In this document: positions 1-8,350 of the stretch, piece after piece | Layout of the letters: each line of letters starts with the position of its first letter | Numbering within the stretch: the first letter of the stretch is position 1 | Assembly: GCF_014295035.1 (NCBI RefSeq) | Contig: NZ_CP060404.1 | Coordinates: 7,542,501 to 7,606,500, forward strand | Source of the DNA: Streptomyces buecherae | GTDB lineage: Bacteria; Actinomycetota; Actinomycetes; Streptomycetales; Streptomycetaceae | Length of the DNA: 64,000 nucleotides | Reading direction: 5' to 3' | Program-made: the position numbers and the translations under genes | Notes under the pieces: model-generated | What the model was told of the DNA's origin: nothing | Database searches by the model: none | The model's input: the letters and a program-made list of their open reading frames with translations, nothing else

Positions 1-9
1 CCTGCGGGG

Positions 10-1170
10 TCAGCGGGTGGCATGGTGGTGGTGCTCCTTCGTCGTGACGGCGGCGATCTGCGCCCCGTAGGTGTCAAGCCCCTCGGCGCCGCTGCCGGGC
101 AGACCGGTCAGCCGGGGCAACAGGTCGCCGAAGGCGTTGACCTCGCCGACGGCGAAGCGCCGCCAGCCCGTGCCGGGCAGCACGTCGACGCCGACGCACA
201 GGGTGCCCGGGAAGCAGGCGGCGGCGCGCTCGGCCAGGCCCAGCACCTCGCCCCAAGCCACGCCGGCGGCCTCGGTCGCGGCGCGGGCGGCGGCCAACTC
301 GCCGCGCGCCCCGCCCAGGTGCAGATTGGTCATCGGGGACCGGCTGGTACGCACCACGGCGTGCGTGGCCCGCCCGCCGACCACCACGATCCGCAGGTCG
401 GCGGCGCGCCCGCGCTGCGACGCCTTCGGCAGCCAGCGCTCGACGTGCAGCCCGTCCGGCGCGAGCGCGTCCACCAGCGCGGCGACCTCCGCCTCGGTGG
501 TGTAGCGGCGCACGCGCAGCGAGTTGAACAGCCGCCCGTCGGGGGAGCGCTCCACCGAGGTCCTGGCGGACACCCGACCGGACCCGGCCCACTCGACGGC
601 CAGCACGCCGGAGGCCGACGAGCCGTGCGCGAGCTTGACGAAGGCGCGCCGCAACCCGCCCGTCCCCGCGAGCAGCGCGCGCACGTCGTCCCAGCCGCGC
701 ACGGGCGCGCAGGACCCCGCGGACTCGACCGCGCCGGCCCCGCCGGCCGAGGTCGACCGCACCCGCGGGGGAGTCGCCGGCGCGCGTGAGGTCGGCGACG
801 GCGGCACCGGCACGCCGGCCGCCCGCAGCACACCATGGCAGCGCCGCTTGTCGAACAGCACGGACAACTCGCCCGGATCGTCAAGGAGTCGAGCCCCCGC
901 CGCCCGCGCCGCGTCGGCCACCTCCACCGTGGCCGAGGTGAACCGCGCGTACCAGCGGGCCGTGCCCTCCACCCGGGTCGGATCGTCGACGCCGCGCAGC
1001 GCGCCCTCTACGGCCACGTCCTCACCCGGCGAGTCGATCCGCACGGTCTCACCCGGCGCGAAGACGGCCCCCGCGCGCAGCACCCGGGACCAGTCCACCA
1101 CGCGCGGGGCGTCGAGCCCTGCGGCGCGGGCCGCGGCGGTGAACAGCGCAACCCGCCGACCGTCCCGCAC
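10..1170 (-). CDS. STM4014-family ATP-grasp protein
   Basis: A 386-residue protein from the first normal start codon (GTG at 1170). It resembles the STM4014 family, an ATP-grasp-like member of the uncharacterised STM4011-STM4015 clusters. The ATP-grasp character shows in a central segment with FVKLAHGSSASGV (nucleotide-binding strand and loop) and a C-terminal GEVNAFGDLLPRL, where the acidic and Asn residues would bind metal. The next gene upstream is STM4015-like, which supports the family call; the rest of the cluster would lie left of the window. The start is odd: the family usually opens with a RFAVVG-type strand, which here is encoded in frame just upstream of 1170 but has no ATG, GTG, TTG or CTG before it. 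A good SD (GGAGGTGA) sits about 7 nt before an in-frame ATC at 1224. The true start may be that ATC, or the original start is mutated. Substrate unknown. Confidence 0.8.
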   Translation of the reverse strand: MRDGRRVALFTAAARAAGLDAPRVVDWSRVLRAGAVFAPGETVRIDSPGEDVAVEGALRGVDDPTRVEGTARWYARFTSATVEVADAARAAGARLLDDPGELSVLFDKRRCHGVLRAAGVPVPPSPTSRAPATPPRVRSTSAGGAGAVESAGSCAPVRGWDDVRALLAGTGGLRRAFVKLAHGSSASGVLAVEWAGSGRVSARTSVERSPDGRLFNSLRVRRYTTEAEVAALVDALAPDGLHVERWLPKASQRGRAADLRIVVVGGRATHAVVRTSRSPMTNLHLGGARGELAAARAATEAAGVAWGEVLGLAERAAACFPGTLCVGVDVLPGTGWRRFAVGEVNAFGDLLPRLTGLPGSGAEGLDTYGAQIAAVTTKEHHHHATR

Positions 1171-1339
1171 TCCGACGACCGCGAAGCGCGGACCCCGTTC
1201 ATCCGGCGCGTACGACGCGACGATGGCGGCTCACCTCCCCTTTCTCCGGCCCGTACCCGGGCTGTGCTGTTCCGGGCCCGGCGGACCTCGCGGGTCCACC
1301 GGGCCGCGCGGGCTCGCGGCGCGGCGAGCCCGTGCCCCC

Positions 1340-1370
1340 GCGCGTGACGCGCCCCTCGCGCGTCACGCGC
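1340..1370. repeat. Perfect 13-bp inverted repeat between the STM4015 and STM4014 genes
   Basis: GCGCGTGACGCGC at 1340-1352 is repeated inverted at 1358-1370 with a 5-nt loop. A related GTGACGCG copy follows near 1380. It lies in the 218-bp gap between the two minus-strand genes and could form a very stable RNA hairpin, acting as an attenuator, processing site or weak terminator, or it could be a dyad operator. No U-tract follows. Confidence 0.6.
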
Positions 1371-1442
1371 CTGCCGTACGTGACGCGCCGGCCGGCCGAC
1401 GCCCGGGACGCGGCGGCGCCTGACGGCGGGTGGGCGCGTACG

Positions 1443-2393
1443 TCACTCGGCGACCGCCGTGTAGCGGTGGATCTCGTCGCCGTCCTCCCACGAGTCGCCG
1501 GTCTCCGAGAGGTCGACCTCGACCCCGGCCGGCTCCCAGGCCGCGCGCAGCCGGTTGGCCACGTCCTCGGTGACGAAGTTGTGGTGCAGGTCGATCCACT
1601 TGAGGTGGGTGAGCGGCTGCCCGTCGAGCAGTGCCAGGGCGCCCGCGTCGCTGAGCACGCCCAACGAGAGGTCGAGCGAGGCGAGCTGGGCCACCACGGG
1701 CGCGGCGGCCACGGCCGTGGCGATCTCGTCCTGGATCTCGCTGTTCCGCAGCCCGAGGTGGCGCAGGCGCGGGAAGCGGCCACCGTCGAGCAGCGGCGCC
1801 AGGTCGGCGACCGTGGCGTCGCCGCCGTACTCCTCCACGCCCCACCACATCTCCAGGTACTCCAGGGCCGGCAGGTCGCTGGCGACCACGCCGCGCACCA
1901 CCTCACCGGGCAGCCCGCCGGCCTCGAAGGTCAGCGTGCGCAACGCCTCGTGCCTGACCGCGGGGAACCGCAGCCCCGTGCCGCCGCGCACGCCCAGCTC
2001 ACGCAGTCGCGGATAGGCGGCCAACACGGGCGTCACGTCGCCCTGCTCGATCCAGGAGATCTCCGCCTCCTCGGCCTCCAGGTCCCCAATGAACAGGGCC
2101 TCCAGGGAGGTCAGCCGGTCCTTCGCGGCCACCAGCAGCTCGACCACGTGGTCGGAGCTGTTGTCGTACGGCTCGCCCCACTGGCCGATGATCAGCGCAC
2201 GCACCTTGGCGACGTCCACGGTCGACAGGAACCGCTCGAAGACCTCGGTGAACTCCTCCGTCTCGTCGCTGTACGGCGACGCGGCGATCGACCAGGCGAC
2301 GACCTCCGCGGCCGGCAGCTCCGTCGACTCGCCCTTGGACGGGAAGACGAAGGTCGGCAGGCCGTGCAGTTCTTGCAGGTGCTCAACGGTCAT
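1443..2393 (-). CDS. STM4015-family leucine-rich-repeat-like protein
   Basis: A 316-residue protein of the STM4015 family. The second half has irregular leucine-rich repeats, such as FPRLRHLGLRNSEI, VAQLASLDLSLGVL and LTHLKWIDLHHNFV, the pattern of an LRR solenoid for protein-protein contacts. The start ATG at 2393 is preceded by AGGAGAT at a normal distance. A longer frame to 2468 exists but lacks a good SD and adds a non-conserved Arg-rich stretch. It is followed by the STM4014-like gene on the same strand, about 220 bp away, and is probably the first gene of that cluster. No signal peptide is visible, so it should be cytoplasmic. Biochemical role unknown. Confidence 0.85.
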   Translation of the reverse strand: MTVEHLQELHGLPTFVFPSKGESTELPAAEVVAWSIAASPYSDETEEFTEVFERFLSTVDVAKVRALIIGQWGEPYDNSSDHVVELLVAAKDRLTSLEALFIGDLEAEEAEISWIEQGDVTPVLAAYPRLRELGVRGGTGLRFPAVRHEALRTLTFEAGGLPGEVVRGVVASDLPALEYLEMWWGVEEYGGDATVADLAPLLDGGRFPRLRHLGLRNSEIQDEIATAVAAAPVVAQLASLDLSLGVLSDAGALALLDGQPLTHLKWIDLHHNFVTEDVANRLRAAWEPAGVEVDLSETGDSWEDGDEIHRYTAVAE

Positions 2394-2672
2394 GGGGTGG
2401 ATCTCCTGGGTTCGGTACGGCTCGCGCGACGTGCGAGGGACGTTGCGAAGAGTTCTACCAAGCGGCACTGACAGTCGGGCCAGCGGGCGGCCAGCGGCAG
2501 GTGACGGCCGGCAGATGGCGGGCGTCGACCCCGTGGCGCCGCCTCCGTGGCGTCGGGCACGCGGCCGGTGGGCCGGGCCGTGGGTGGCGGGTGCGGTCGA
2601 CTGTCAGACCCCCCACCTAACGTCGTGAGCGTCGCCGGAACACCTCGGCCAACTGCCCGACGGAGGAAGCAC

Positions 2673-2999
2673 ATGTACCGACAGGGAGACGTCCTGATCG
2701 TGCCGGTGGCCCGCGAGGCCCTGCCACCGAGCGTGGCCGCCCTACCCCCACGGCCACGGGACGGGCGTGGCCGGCTGGTCCTGGCCCTCGGCGAGGTCAC
2801 CGGGCACGCGCACGCGGTCGTCGGACCGGGCTCGCTGGTCCGCGAGCCGGGGTTGGGCGGCGCCGGCTACCTCCACCTCCCGGAAGGCGGCCGGGTGGTG
2901 CACGAGGAGCACGCGCCGATACCGCTGCCGAAGGGCTGGTACCGCGTGGTGCGCCAGCGGGAGTACGCCCCGGGCGCGGTGCGCGTCGTCGCGGACTGA
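2673..2999 (+). CDS. Small conserved protein upstream of the DUF6745 gene
   Basis: A 108-residue protein starting at ATG 2673, with GGAGGA a few bases upstream. It opens with MYRQGDVLIVPV and carries a central GHAHAV segment and a C-terminal PLPKGWYRVVRQREYAPG stretch. It looks like a compact all-beta fold; no signal peptide or membrane segment is visible. The DUF6745 gene follows 88 bp downstream on the same strand, and similar small proteins often precede such genes in actinobacteria, so the two probably form one operon. I do not recognise a function. Confidence 0.8.
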   Translation: MYRQGDVLIVPVAREALPPSVAALPPRPRDGRGRLVLALGEVTGHAHAVVGPGSLVREPGLGGAGYLHLPEGGRVVHEEHAPIPLPKGWYRVVRQREYAPGAVRVVAD

Positions 3000-3087
3000 G
3001 CCGCCGACGCGGCCGTGGCCCGCGCGGCACCGCCCGCCGCGGGCCTGGCATCGCCACACACACCGAACGACAGAGGGGGAGCGGGAG

Positions 3088-4395
3088 ATGACGAACACCG
3101 TCGGGGAACAGCAGCGCGTTGGGGAGCGGCAGGCCGGGGGAGGGGAACTGGCCGTGGACGAGCAGCGGACGCCGGCGCCGTCCGGGAACGCGGGCGGGAC
3201 GGACTGGCGCGCGGTCGCCGCGGCCACCGCTGGCGCGGACCGCGCGGGCGCCGAGGCGGGCGTGCGACTGGCCTACCGGCAGGCCGGCCTGGCCGAGCCC
3301 GAGCGGGTGGTGTGGGCCGACTCGCCCCTGGTGGGCGCCGCGGCCGTGCTGTTGCTGACGGGGCAGCGCGCGACGCTGCCGGGCGTCGTCGCGGCGCGCG
3401 CCGCGCGGGCGCTGCGCGCGGCGGGTGTCGACCCGGACGCGCCCCGGCCGGGCCGTTCGGTGCGGGAGGCGGTGCGCAGCGGGCCATGGGAGGCCGAGCG
3501 GCGGCGCGTGCTCACCGAACTCGGCCCGCAGGGGTGGGCCGCGCGGTGGGCGCTGGCCTCGGCGCCCCTGTGGGAACTGACACGGGGCCTGACCGACCGC
3601 GTCCGCGCCGGCATCACCACCGGCCTCGCCGGCCCCGATCAGGGGCGCGCCGCCGGCGTCGTGATTGGCGGAAACATCGACGCGCCAGCGCCCGGACCCG
3701 ACGAGCAACAGATCGGACAGCGGGACGGGCAGCGGAGCGAGCCACAGGGCGAACAGCGGGGCGCGGCCCAGGAGACGGCGGTGCGGCTGGCCCTCGCGTC
3801 GGCCGTGTTGGGTCAGCACGACGCGGCCTGGCTGGCCGCCTTCGACGGGGCCGAAGCGCTGGCCGGGGTGAGCGCGGTGGCCCGCGCGGCCGGCTGGTGG
3901 TGGCCGTACGAGACCGTGGCGGTTATCAGCGAACGCCCCCGCGAACTGCACCGGGACGAGGCGGGCCGGCTCGACCGAGGCGACGGCCCGGCCCTCGCCT
4001 ACCCCGACGGCTTCGCCCTGTACGCCTGGCGGGGCATGCCGGTGCCGGCCGACTTCCTGGAGGGCCTCGGCGCGCTGGACGCCCGGCGCATCCGCACCGA
4101 GGAGAACGCCGAACTGCGCCGCGTGATGCTGGAGCACTACGGGTACGACCGCTATCTCAGCGAGTCCGGCGCCCAGCCGGTGCACCGGGACGAGACGGGG
4201 GTGCTGTGGCGCATCGAGTTGGAGGGCGACGAGCCGGTGGTGATGGTCGAGGTGGTCAACTCCACACCGGAGCCCGACGGTTCGTCCCGCACGTACTGGC
4301 TGCGGGTGCCGCCGCGCACGCGCACCGCACGCGAGGGCGTGGCCTGGACGTTCGGACTCAGCGCCGAGGCGTACGAGCCGCGGCGGCAGACCTGA
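3088..4395 (+). CDS. DUF6745-domain protein
   Basis: A 435-residue protein starting at ATG 3088 after GGGGGAGCGGGAG. The N-terminal 45 residues are a Gln/Arg/Gly-rich tail. Residues 50-200 are Ala/Arg-rich helices, and a short Gln-rich linker (QQIGQRDGQRSEPQ) interrupts the domain near residue 215. The C-terminal part has the conserved core: GWWWPYETVAVISERP, then ELHRDEAGRLDRGDGPAL, YAWRGMPVP and a late PVHRDETGVLWR block. This matches the DUF6745 family, whose members have several such 'hxD..G.LH..dGPA' blocks. No enzyme activity is known. The two similar RDE-G-L motifs suggest an internal duplication. Likely cytoplasmic. Confidence 0.8.
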   Translation: MTNTVGEQQRVGERQAGGGELAVDEQRTPAPSGNAGGTDWRAVAAATAGADRAGAEAGVRLAYRQAGLAEPERVVWADSPLVGAAAVLLLTGQRATLPGVVAARAARALRAAGVDPDAPRPGRSVREAVRSGPWEAERRRVLTELGPQGWAARWALASAPLWELTRGLTDRVRAGITTGLAGPDQGRAAGVVIGGNIDAPAPGPDEQQIGQRDGQRSEPQGEQRGAAQETAVRLALASAVLGQHDAAWLAAFDGAEALAGVSAVARAAGWWWPYETVAVISERPRELHRDEAGRLDRGDGPALAYPDGFALYAWRGMPVPADFLEGLGALDARRIRTEENAELRRVMLEHYGYDRYLSESGAQPVHRDETGVLWRIELEGDEPVVMVEVVNSTPEPDGSSRTYWLRVPPRTRTAREGVAWTFGLSAEAYEPRRQT

Positions 4396-4512
4396 GCCGA
4401 CGCGACGGCCCCGCCCCCGGGGACTGGTCGCTCGCGCGGCGTCGCATAGGTTGAGGACAACCGCCCCGCGCGCCACCACCGGCTTCGCCCACGCCCCTTC
4501 CTAGGAGGTGCC

Positions 4513-5697
4513 TTGACCGGCCCCCACGCTCGACGCAAGCCCATCGCCGCGCTGCGGCCGGCGGCCTTCGGGGCCGACCCGACGGGAGAGCGGTTGGCCC
4601 GCATGCGGCGGTCACCGCAGTTCGCCGCCGGTCAGTTCCGCAACCCGTTGCCGACCCGCACCCTGCTTCCCGGCTCCACCGGTCGGCTGCTGCTCACCCA
4701 GCTCAGCAAGGTCGACCGGGCCCGCAGGGCACCGCGTGGCCACGTGCCGGTGCACCGCCCGATCGCGGCCGACTGGGCCGCGGAGCCGGCCTCGGGGTTG
4801 CGCCTCACCTGGATGGGACACTCCAGCGTGCTGGCCGAGATCGACGGGCAGCGGGTGCTCTTCGACCCGGTGTGGGGCCAGCGGTGCTCCCCCTTCCCCT
4901 TCGCCGGGCCGCGGCGCCTGCACCCGGTGCCGCTGCCGCTGGCGGAGCTGCCACCGGTGGACGTCGTGGTCATCTCCCACGACCACTACGACCACCTCGA
5001 CATGCCGACGATCCGCGGCCTGGCCCGCACCGACACGGCCTTCGTCGTGCCGCTGGGCGTCGGGGCCGACCTGGAGCACTGGGGGGTGCCGGCCACCCGG
5101 ATCACCGAGCTGGACTGGCACGAGTCCGGCAAGGTCGCCCACCTCACGCTGACCGCGACGCCGGCCCGCCACTTCTGCGGGCGCGGACTGCGCGGCGGAC
5201 AGCACACGCTGTGGGCCTCCTGGGTCGTGGCCGGCCCGCGCCACCGGGTCTTCCACAGCGGGGACACCGGGTACTTCGCGGAGTTCACGGACATCGGCCG
5301 GCAGTACGGGCCGTTCGACGCGACGATGATCCAGATCGGCGCGTACAGCGAGTTCTGGCCCGAGATCCACATGACGCCCGCCGAGGGGGTGCGTACGCAC
5401 CTCGACCTCCAGGGCGGGGCCAGCGGCGTGCTCCTCCCCATCCACTGGGCCACCTTCAACCTGGCCCCGCACCCGTGGGCCGAGCCGGCCGAGTGGACCA
5501 GGGACGCGGCAGCGGACGCCGGCGTCCCGGTGGCGTTCCCCCGCCCCGGCGAGCCCTTCGAGCCCGCGGGGGAGGTGCCGGTGGCTCCCTGGTGGCGGGT
5601 GGCGTGCGAGCCCGTCGACCGCCCGTGGCGCCGCCCCGACGCCGTGGGCCCGCAGCCGCCGACCCGCGCGGACGGTGAGCCGGGCGACGAGCGATGA
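4513..5697 (+). CDS. MBL-fold metallo-hydrolase, NAPE-PLD-like
   Basis: A 394-residue metallo-beta-lactamase-fold enzyme. The zinc motif HxHxDH reads SHDHYDHLD (His156, His158, Asp160, His161), followed by an ARHFCGR histidine, the HSGDTGYF aspartate and a late PIHWATFNLAPHPW histidine. This set and order match the N-acyl-phosphatidylethanolamine phospholipase D-like branch of bacterial MBL hydrolases. The likely reaction is phosphodiester or lactone hydrolysis, but the substrate cannot be told from sequence. The start is TTG at 4513, chosen because AGGAGGTG ends 2-3 nt before it and the family-like RRKPIAALRPAAFG segment follows directly. The C-terminal 40 residues are low-complexity Pro/Arg/Asp. 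No signal peptide. Confidence 0.88.
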   Translation: MTGPHARRKPIAALRPAAFGADPTGERLARMRRSPQFAAGQFRNPLPTRTLLPGSTGRLLLTQLSKVDRARRAPRGHVPVHRPIAADWAAEPASGLRLTWMGHSSVLAEIDGQRVLFDPVWGQRCSPFPFAGPRRLHPVPLPLAELPPVDVVVISHDHYDHLDMPTIRGLARTDTAFVVPLGVGADLEHWGVPATRITELDWHESGKVAHLTLTATPARHFCGRGLRGGQHTLWASWVVAGPRHRVFHSGDTGYFAEFTDIGRQYGPFDATMIQIGAYSEFWPEIHMTPAEGVRTHLDLQGGASGVLLPIHWATFNLAPHPWAEPAEWTRDAAADAGVPVAFPRPGEPFEPAGEVPVAPWWRVACEPVDRPWRRPDAVGPQPPTRADGEPGDER

Positions 5698-6209
5698 CGC
5701 CGGAGGCGGAACCCGAGCGGCGGCTCGCGCACGCGCCGGCCCGCCGCCAGTCGACCTCCGCGCGTGACCGCCGGGGTGCGGCGGGTCGGTCTCCGGGTGA
5801 TCCCCGCTGTCCGGGGGCCACGCGTGGCCCCCGCACAGCACACGCTCGGTCGATCGAACCAGCCTGCCCGTGCCCGGGGCCACCCGCTCTCACCTGCGGT
5901 GCCGGATGGCGGGCCTCCTTCCTGGTCTGGTCCCGGTCGCCCGTGACAGGGGCTCGCCCGTGGGCTGCGCGGTTGCGCCGGCGGATGGACGCCACCTCTT
6001 GAGAGCTGGCAGGTATATCGAAGACTGATGTACGGTAGCGGGGTATCAACTGCCCGATAGGAGCGGTCACTTGAGGTTGTACGTCGAAGGCTCCAACTCT
6101 CCGTAATCAGGCGCTAAGTGCCTGTTTCCGCCGAGATCCGTGGGTGATGTCCGGGGGGACGTCTGCCCGGATTCAGCGGAATATGTGAGAGCTGCATGGA
6201 GGTGCCTGG
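5698..6209. other. 512-bp intergenic region with hairpins
   Basis: No convincing gene. The first 300 bp are GC-rich and hold two dyads at 5800-5832. The last 200 bp are clearly lower in GC, contain stop codons in all frames, and probably carry the promoter and 5' leader of the small membrane protein gene at 6210. I could not assign -35/-10 boxes with confidence. Confidence 0.5.
5813..5832. terminator. 20-bp perfect palindrome, probable terminator hairpin
   Basis: GGGGGCCACGCGTGGCCCCC is fully self-complementary and lies 115 bp after the metallo-hydrolase stop. It overlaps the end of the hairpin-like motif at 5800-5819. It is most simply a transcription terminator of the GC-only actinobacterial type, without a U-tract. 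Confidence 0.45.
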
Positions 6210-6428
6210 ATGGCAACCAACTCGACTCAGGACGTGTGCGACCACCGCACTCTGGAGGTCTGCCTGCTCCTGTCGACCTCGATGGTCGTCGGCCTTGTGT
6301 CTGGTCTCGTGCTCGCCCTGCTCGGGATAGCACCCGGCGTTGCTGTTGCTGGGGGTGCCGGAGCTTTGGCGGGAGCCTTTGGCCTCGGCATGAGTGCGCT
6401 CACCTACATCAAGAGGCAGGGCAACTAG
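6210..6428 (+). CDS. Small membrane protein (72 aa)
   Basis: The ATG at 6210 is preceded by GGAGGTG at ideal spacing. After a short polar N-terminus (MATNSTQDVCDHRTLE) the protein has two hydrophobic stretches. The first is CLLLSTSMVVGLVSGLVLALLG; the second is a Gly/Ala-rich segment around VAVAGGAGALAGAFGLGM. It ends in a positive YIKRQGN tail, suggesting a two-helix hairpin with both ends inside. The base composition is lower in GC than neighbouring genes, and a strong hairpin follows the stop. I do not recognise the family; a phage- or plasmid-like small membrane protein is possible but unproven. Confidence 0.75.
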   Translation: MATNSTQDVCDHRTLEVCLLLSTSMVVGLVSGLVLALLGIAPGVAVAGGAGALAGAFGLGMSALTYIKRQGN

Positions 6429-6436
6429 CTGTACCC

Positions 6437-6460
6437 GCGGGGCGGCCACGGCCGCCCCGC
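6437..6460 (+). terminator. GC hairpin after the 72-aa membrane protein gene
   Basis: GCGGGGCGGCC and its inverted copy GGCCGCCCCGC, with only two bases between, begin 8 bp after the stop codon. This is a strong hairpin in the position expected for an intrinsic terminator. Confidence 0.65.
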
Positions 6461-6885
6461 TCAGTGCTGTGAGCTATGCCTTGGCGATAGCGGCCTTCGA
6501 CTTCACGGCGAACACGACGACCTGTGCCGGAACGCCTTGGTCTCGACGTCGGGCCTGAGCGGCGAGACGGCCTTGGCCGCGACCAGGATCATGCCCATGC
6601 CCATGCCTGAGGCATCCGTGCGCGTCCGTGTGCCCATCGCGGACGGGCTGCCCGGTCAGAGCCGTCGCGACAGTGCCAGCCATCCCATCCCCTGACCTCG
6701 GGAAGCGGACGTGCACGGACAGTCGTCCGCCCGCGGATCGATCACCCGACTGGCCGAGTCGGTCGGTCGGACGCGTGATCCCAGATGGGCATGTCGGAGA
6801 TGTGCGTGTGGCGGGTGAACGGGGAAGACGGCCAGGCGGGAAACGCCGACAGGAGCGTTGACGGGAGTGTGAAGGAGGAGGCGTG
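6461..6885. other. 425-bp intergenic region
   Basis: No gene I can support. A short in-register repeat (CATGCC three times, about 6592-6609) is present, and a GATCAC / GTGATC pair flanks about 6738-6784. The end of this stretch holds the strong SD (GGAGGAGG) of the short frame at 6886. Confidence 0.4.
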
Positions 6886-7023
6886 ATGCGGCGCGACCCG
6901 GCGTGGTGGGCCTGTCGGCCCTCGGTGCGCGGTTGGCCCGCCTACCGCCAGGCAGGTGGCAGAGCGGGCATTTCGGTGTCGGAGGTGGCCGGGGGCGGGA
7001 CAGGCAGGACGTGCCCGACGTGA
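6886..7023 (+). CDS. Possible 45-aa leader ORF before the FUSC exporter gene
   Basis: An ATG at 6886 has the best SD in this region (GGAGGAGG) and opens a 45-codon frame rich in Arg, Gly and Trp (MRRDPAWWACRPSVRGW...). It stops at TGA 7021-7023, overlapping the probable GTG start (7011) of the exporter gene by 13 bp. It could be a translated leader that couples or regulates exporter translation, or an accident of an SD belonging to a displaced start. The protein matches no family I know. Confidence 0.3.
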   Translation: MRRDPAWWACRPSVRGWPAYRQAGGRAGISVSEVAGGGTGRTCPT

Positions 7024-8198
7024 AGGAGCCCGTAGCCGAACTGACCAAACGCAGCCGCCACCCCACCGTCGTGCAGGCGATACGGTCCACGGCGGCGGCG
7101 ACCATCTCGTATGCCGTGGCCCTCCAGCTCAGCAGCGAGCCGGTGCCGCTGACGGCGCCGCTGACCGCCCTGCTCGTCGTGCAGGTCACCCTGTACGCCA
7201 CGTTGACCACCGGCATTCGGCGGGTCAACGCGGTGGTGTCCGGGGTGCTCATCGCCATCGCGTTCAGCTCGCTCGTCGGGCTGTCCTGGTGGAGCCTCGG
7301 CCTGATCATCCTGGCTTCGCTGGCCGCGGGGCACCTGGTCAAGGTGCGTGAGTTCACCGCCGAGGTGGCGATCAGCGCCATGCTCGTCCTCGGGGTGACC
7401 CGGGTGGCCAACACAGCCTGGGACCGGGTGCTGGAGACGCTGATCGGGGCCATCGTCGGGCTGCTGTTCAACTTCCTCTTCGCGCCACCGGTCTGGGTGC
7501 GGACCGCCAGCGAGCACATCGAGGACCTGGCCTGCCGGCTGCGCGAGCTGTTGCTGCACATCAGCGGCGGGCTCGGCGAGCACACCCCCGTCGACCGGGC
7601 CGCGGCCCGCCTGCACGAGGCCCGTCGGCTGGACAACGACGTCACTCGGGTGGATGCCGCGCTGCGGCAGGCGGAGGACAGCCTGCGCCTCAACCCGCGG
7701 GTCAAGGAGGGCCTGTTGCACCGGGTGGTGCTGCGTACGGGCCTGGACACGTTGGAGATCTGCACCGTGGTGGTGCGCGTGCTCACCCGTACGCTCACCG
7801 ACCTGGCCAAGCACCGCAGGGGCGAGCCACTGTTCGAACCCGAGGTGGCCGACGCGCTGGCGGAACTGATCGAGCACGTCGCCGACGCCGTCGAGAGCTT
7901 CGCCGTCCTGGTCACCACGCAGGTCAGCGCCGACGCGCAGCAGGCCGAGACACGGCTGACGGAGGTGTTGGACGCGGCGGCGGACAGCCGGGAACGGGCC
8001 GCGCGCCTGCTCGGCGAGGCCGTCCAAGCCGACCCCCGCCAGTGGCACCTGCGCGGCGCGCTGCTCTCGGAGATCGACCGGATGCTGGACGAGATGGACA
8101 TGGAGCACCGCACCACGCGGCTCATGGAGGAACTCGACCGCAACGCCCGCGAGGACCGCGGGCGCTTTCCCCGGCTGCGCAAGCTCGTCAGGTTGTGA
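6903..8198 (+). CDS. FUSC / aromatic acid exporter family membrane protein
   Basis: A 431-residue protein from the longest GTG start (6903). A GTG at 7011 gives 395 residues and fits the family better, because the conserved part begins KEPVAELTKRSRHPTVVQAIRSTAAATISYAVA. The N-terminal half has five to six hydrophobic helices, including PLTAPLTALLVVQVTLYATL, VSGVLIAIAFSSLVGLSWWSLGLIIL and LIGAIVGLLFNFLFAPP. The C-terminal 230 residues are long amphipathic helices rich in Arg, Glu and Leu, a cytoplasmic coiled-coil-like domain. This is the layout of aromatic-acid exporter/FUSC proteins, inner-membrane efflux components. Substrate unknown. It converges on the MocR-family gene. Confidence 0.85.
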   Translation: MVGLSALGARLARLPPGRWQSGHFGVGGGRGRDRQDVPDVKEPVAELTKRSRHPTVVQAIRSTAAATISYAVALQLSSEPVPLTAPLTALLVVQVTLYATLTTGIRRVNAVVSGVLIAIAFSSLVGLSWWSLGLIILASLAAGHLVKVREFTAEVAISAMLVLGVTRVANTAWDRVLETLIGAIVGLLFNFLFAPPVWVRTASEHIEDLACRLRELLLHISGGLGEHTPVDRAAARLHEARRLDNDVTRVDAALRQAEDSLRLNPRVKEGLLHRVVLRTGLDTLEICTVVVRVLTRTLTDLAKHRRGEPLFEPEVADALAELIEHVADAVESFAVLVTTQVSADAQQAETRLTEVLDAAADSRERAARLLGEAVQADPRQWHLRGALLSEIDRMLDEMDMEHRTTRLMEELDRNAREDRGRFPRLRKLVRL

Positions 8199-8350
8199 CG
8201 CCGCGCGGCCGGCCGCCGGGTTGCTGGACCGCTGGGCTGTGGGGGGCGTTCGGCCGCTCGCGCGGGCCGGCCGTGCGCGAGCGCCGTCGGGCGCCGGTTG
8301 TTCGGCGCGCCGTCAGCCGTCAGCCGTCGGCCGGGGCGTCGGCGCTCGTC

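Noticed and set aside
6474..6716. 80-codon minus-strand frame ending in a hydrophobic-basic tail
   Set aside because: No SD, His/Gly/Arg-rich middle and no family resemblance; it overlaps a CATGCC repeat.
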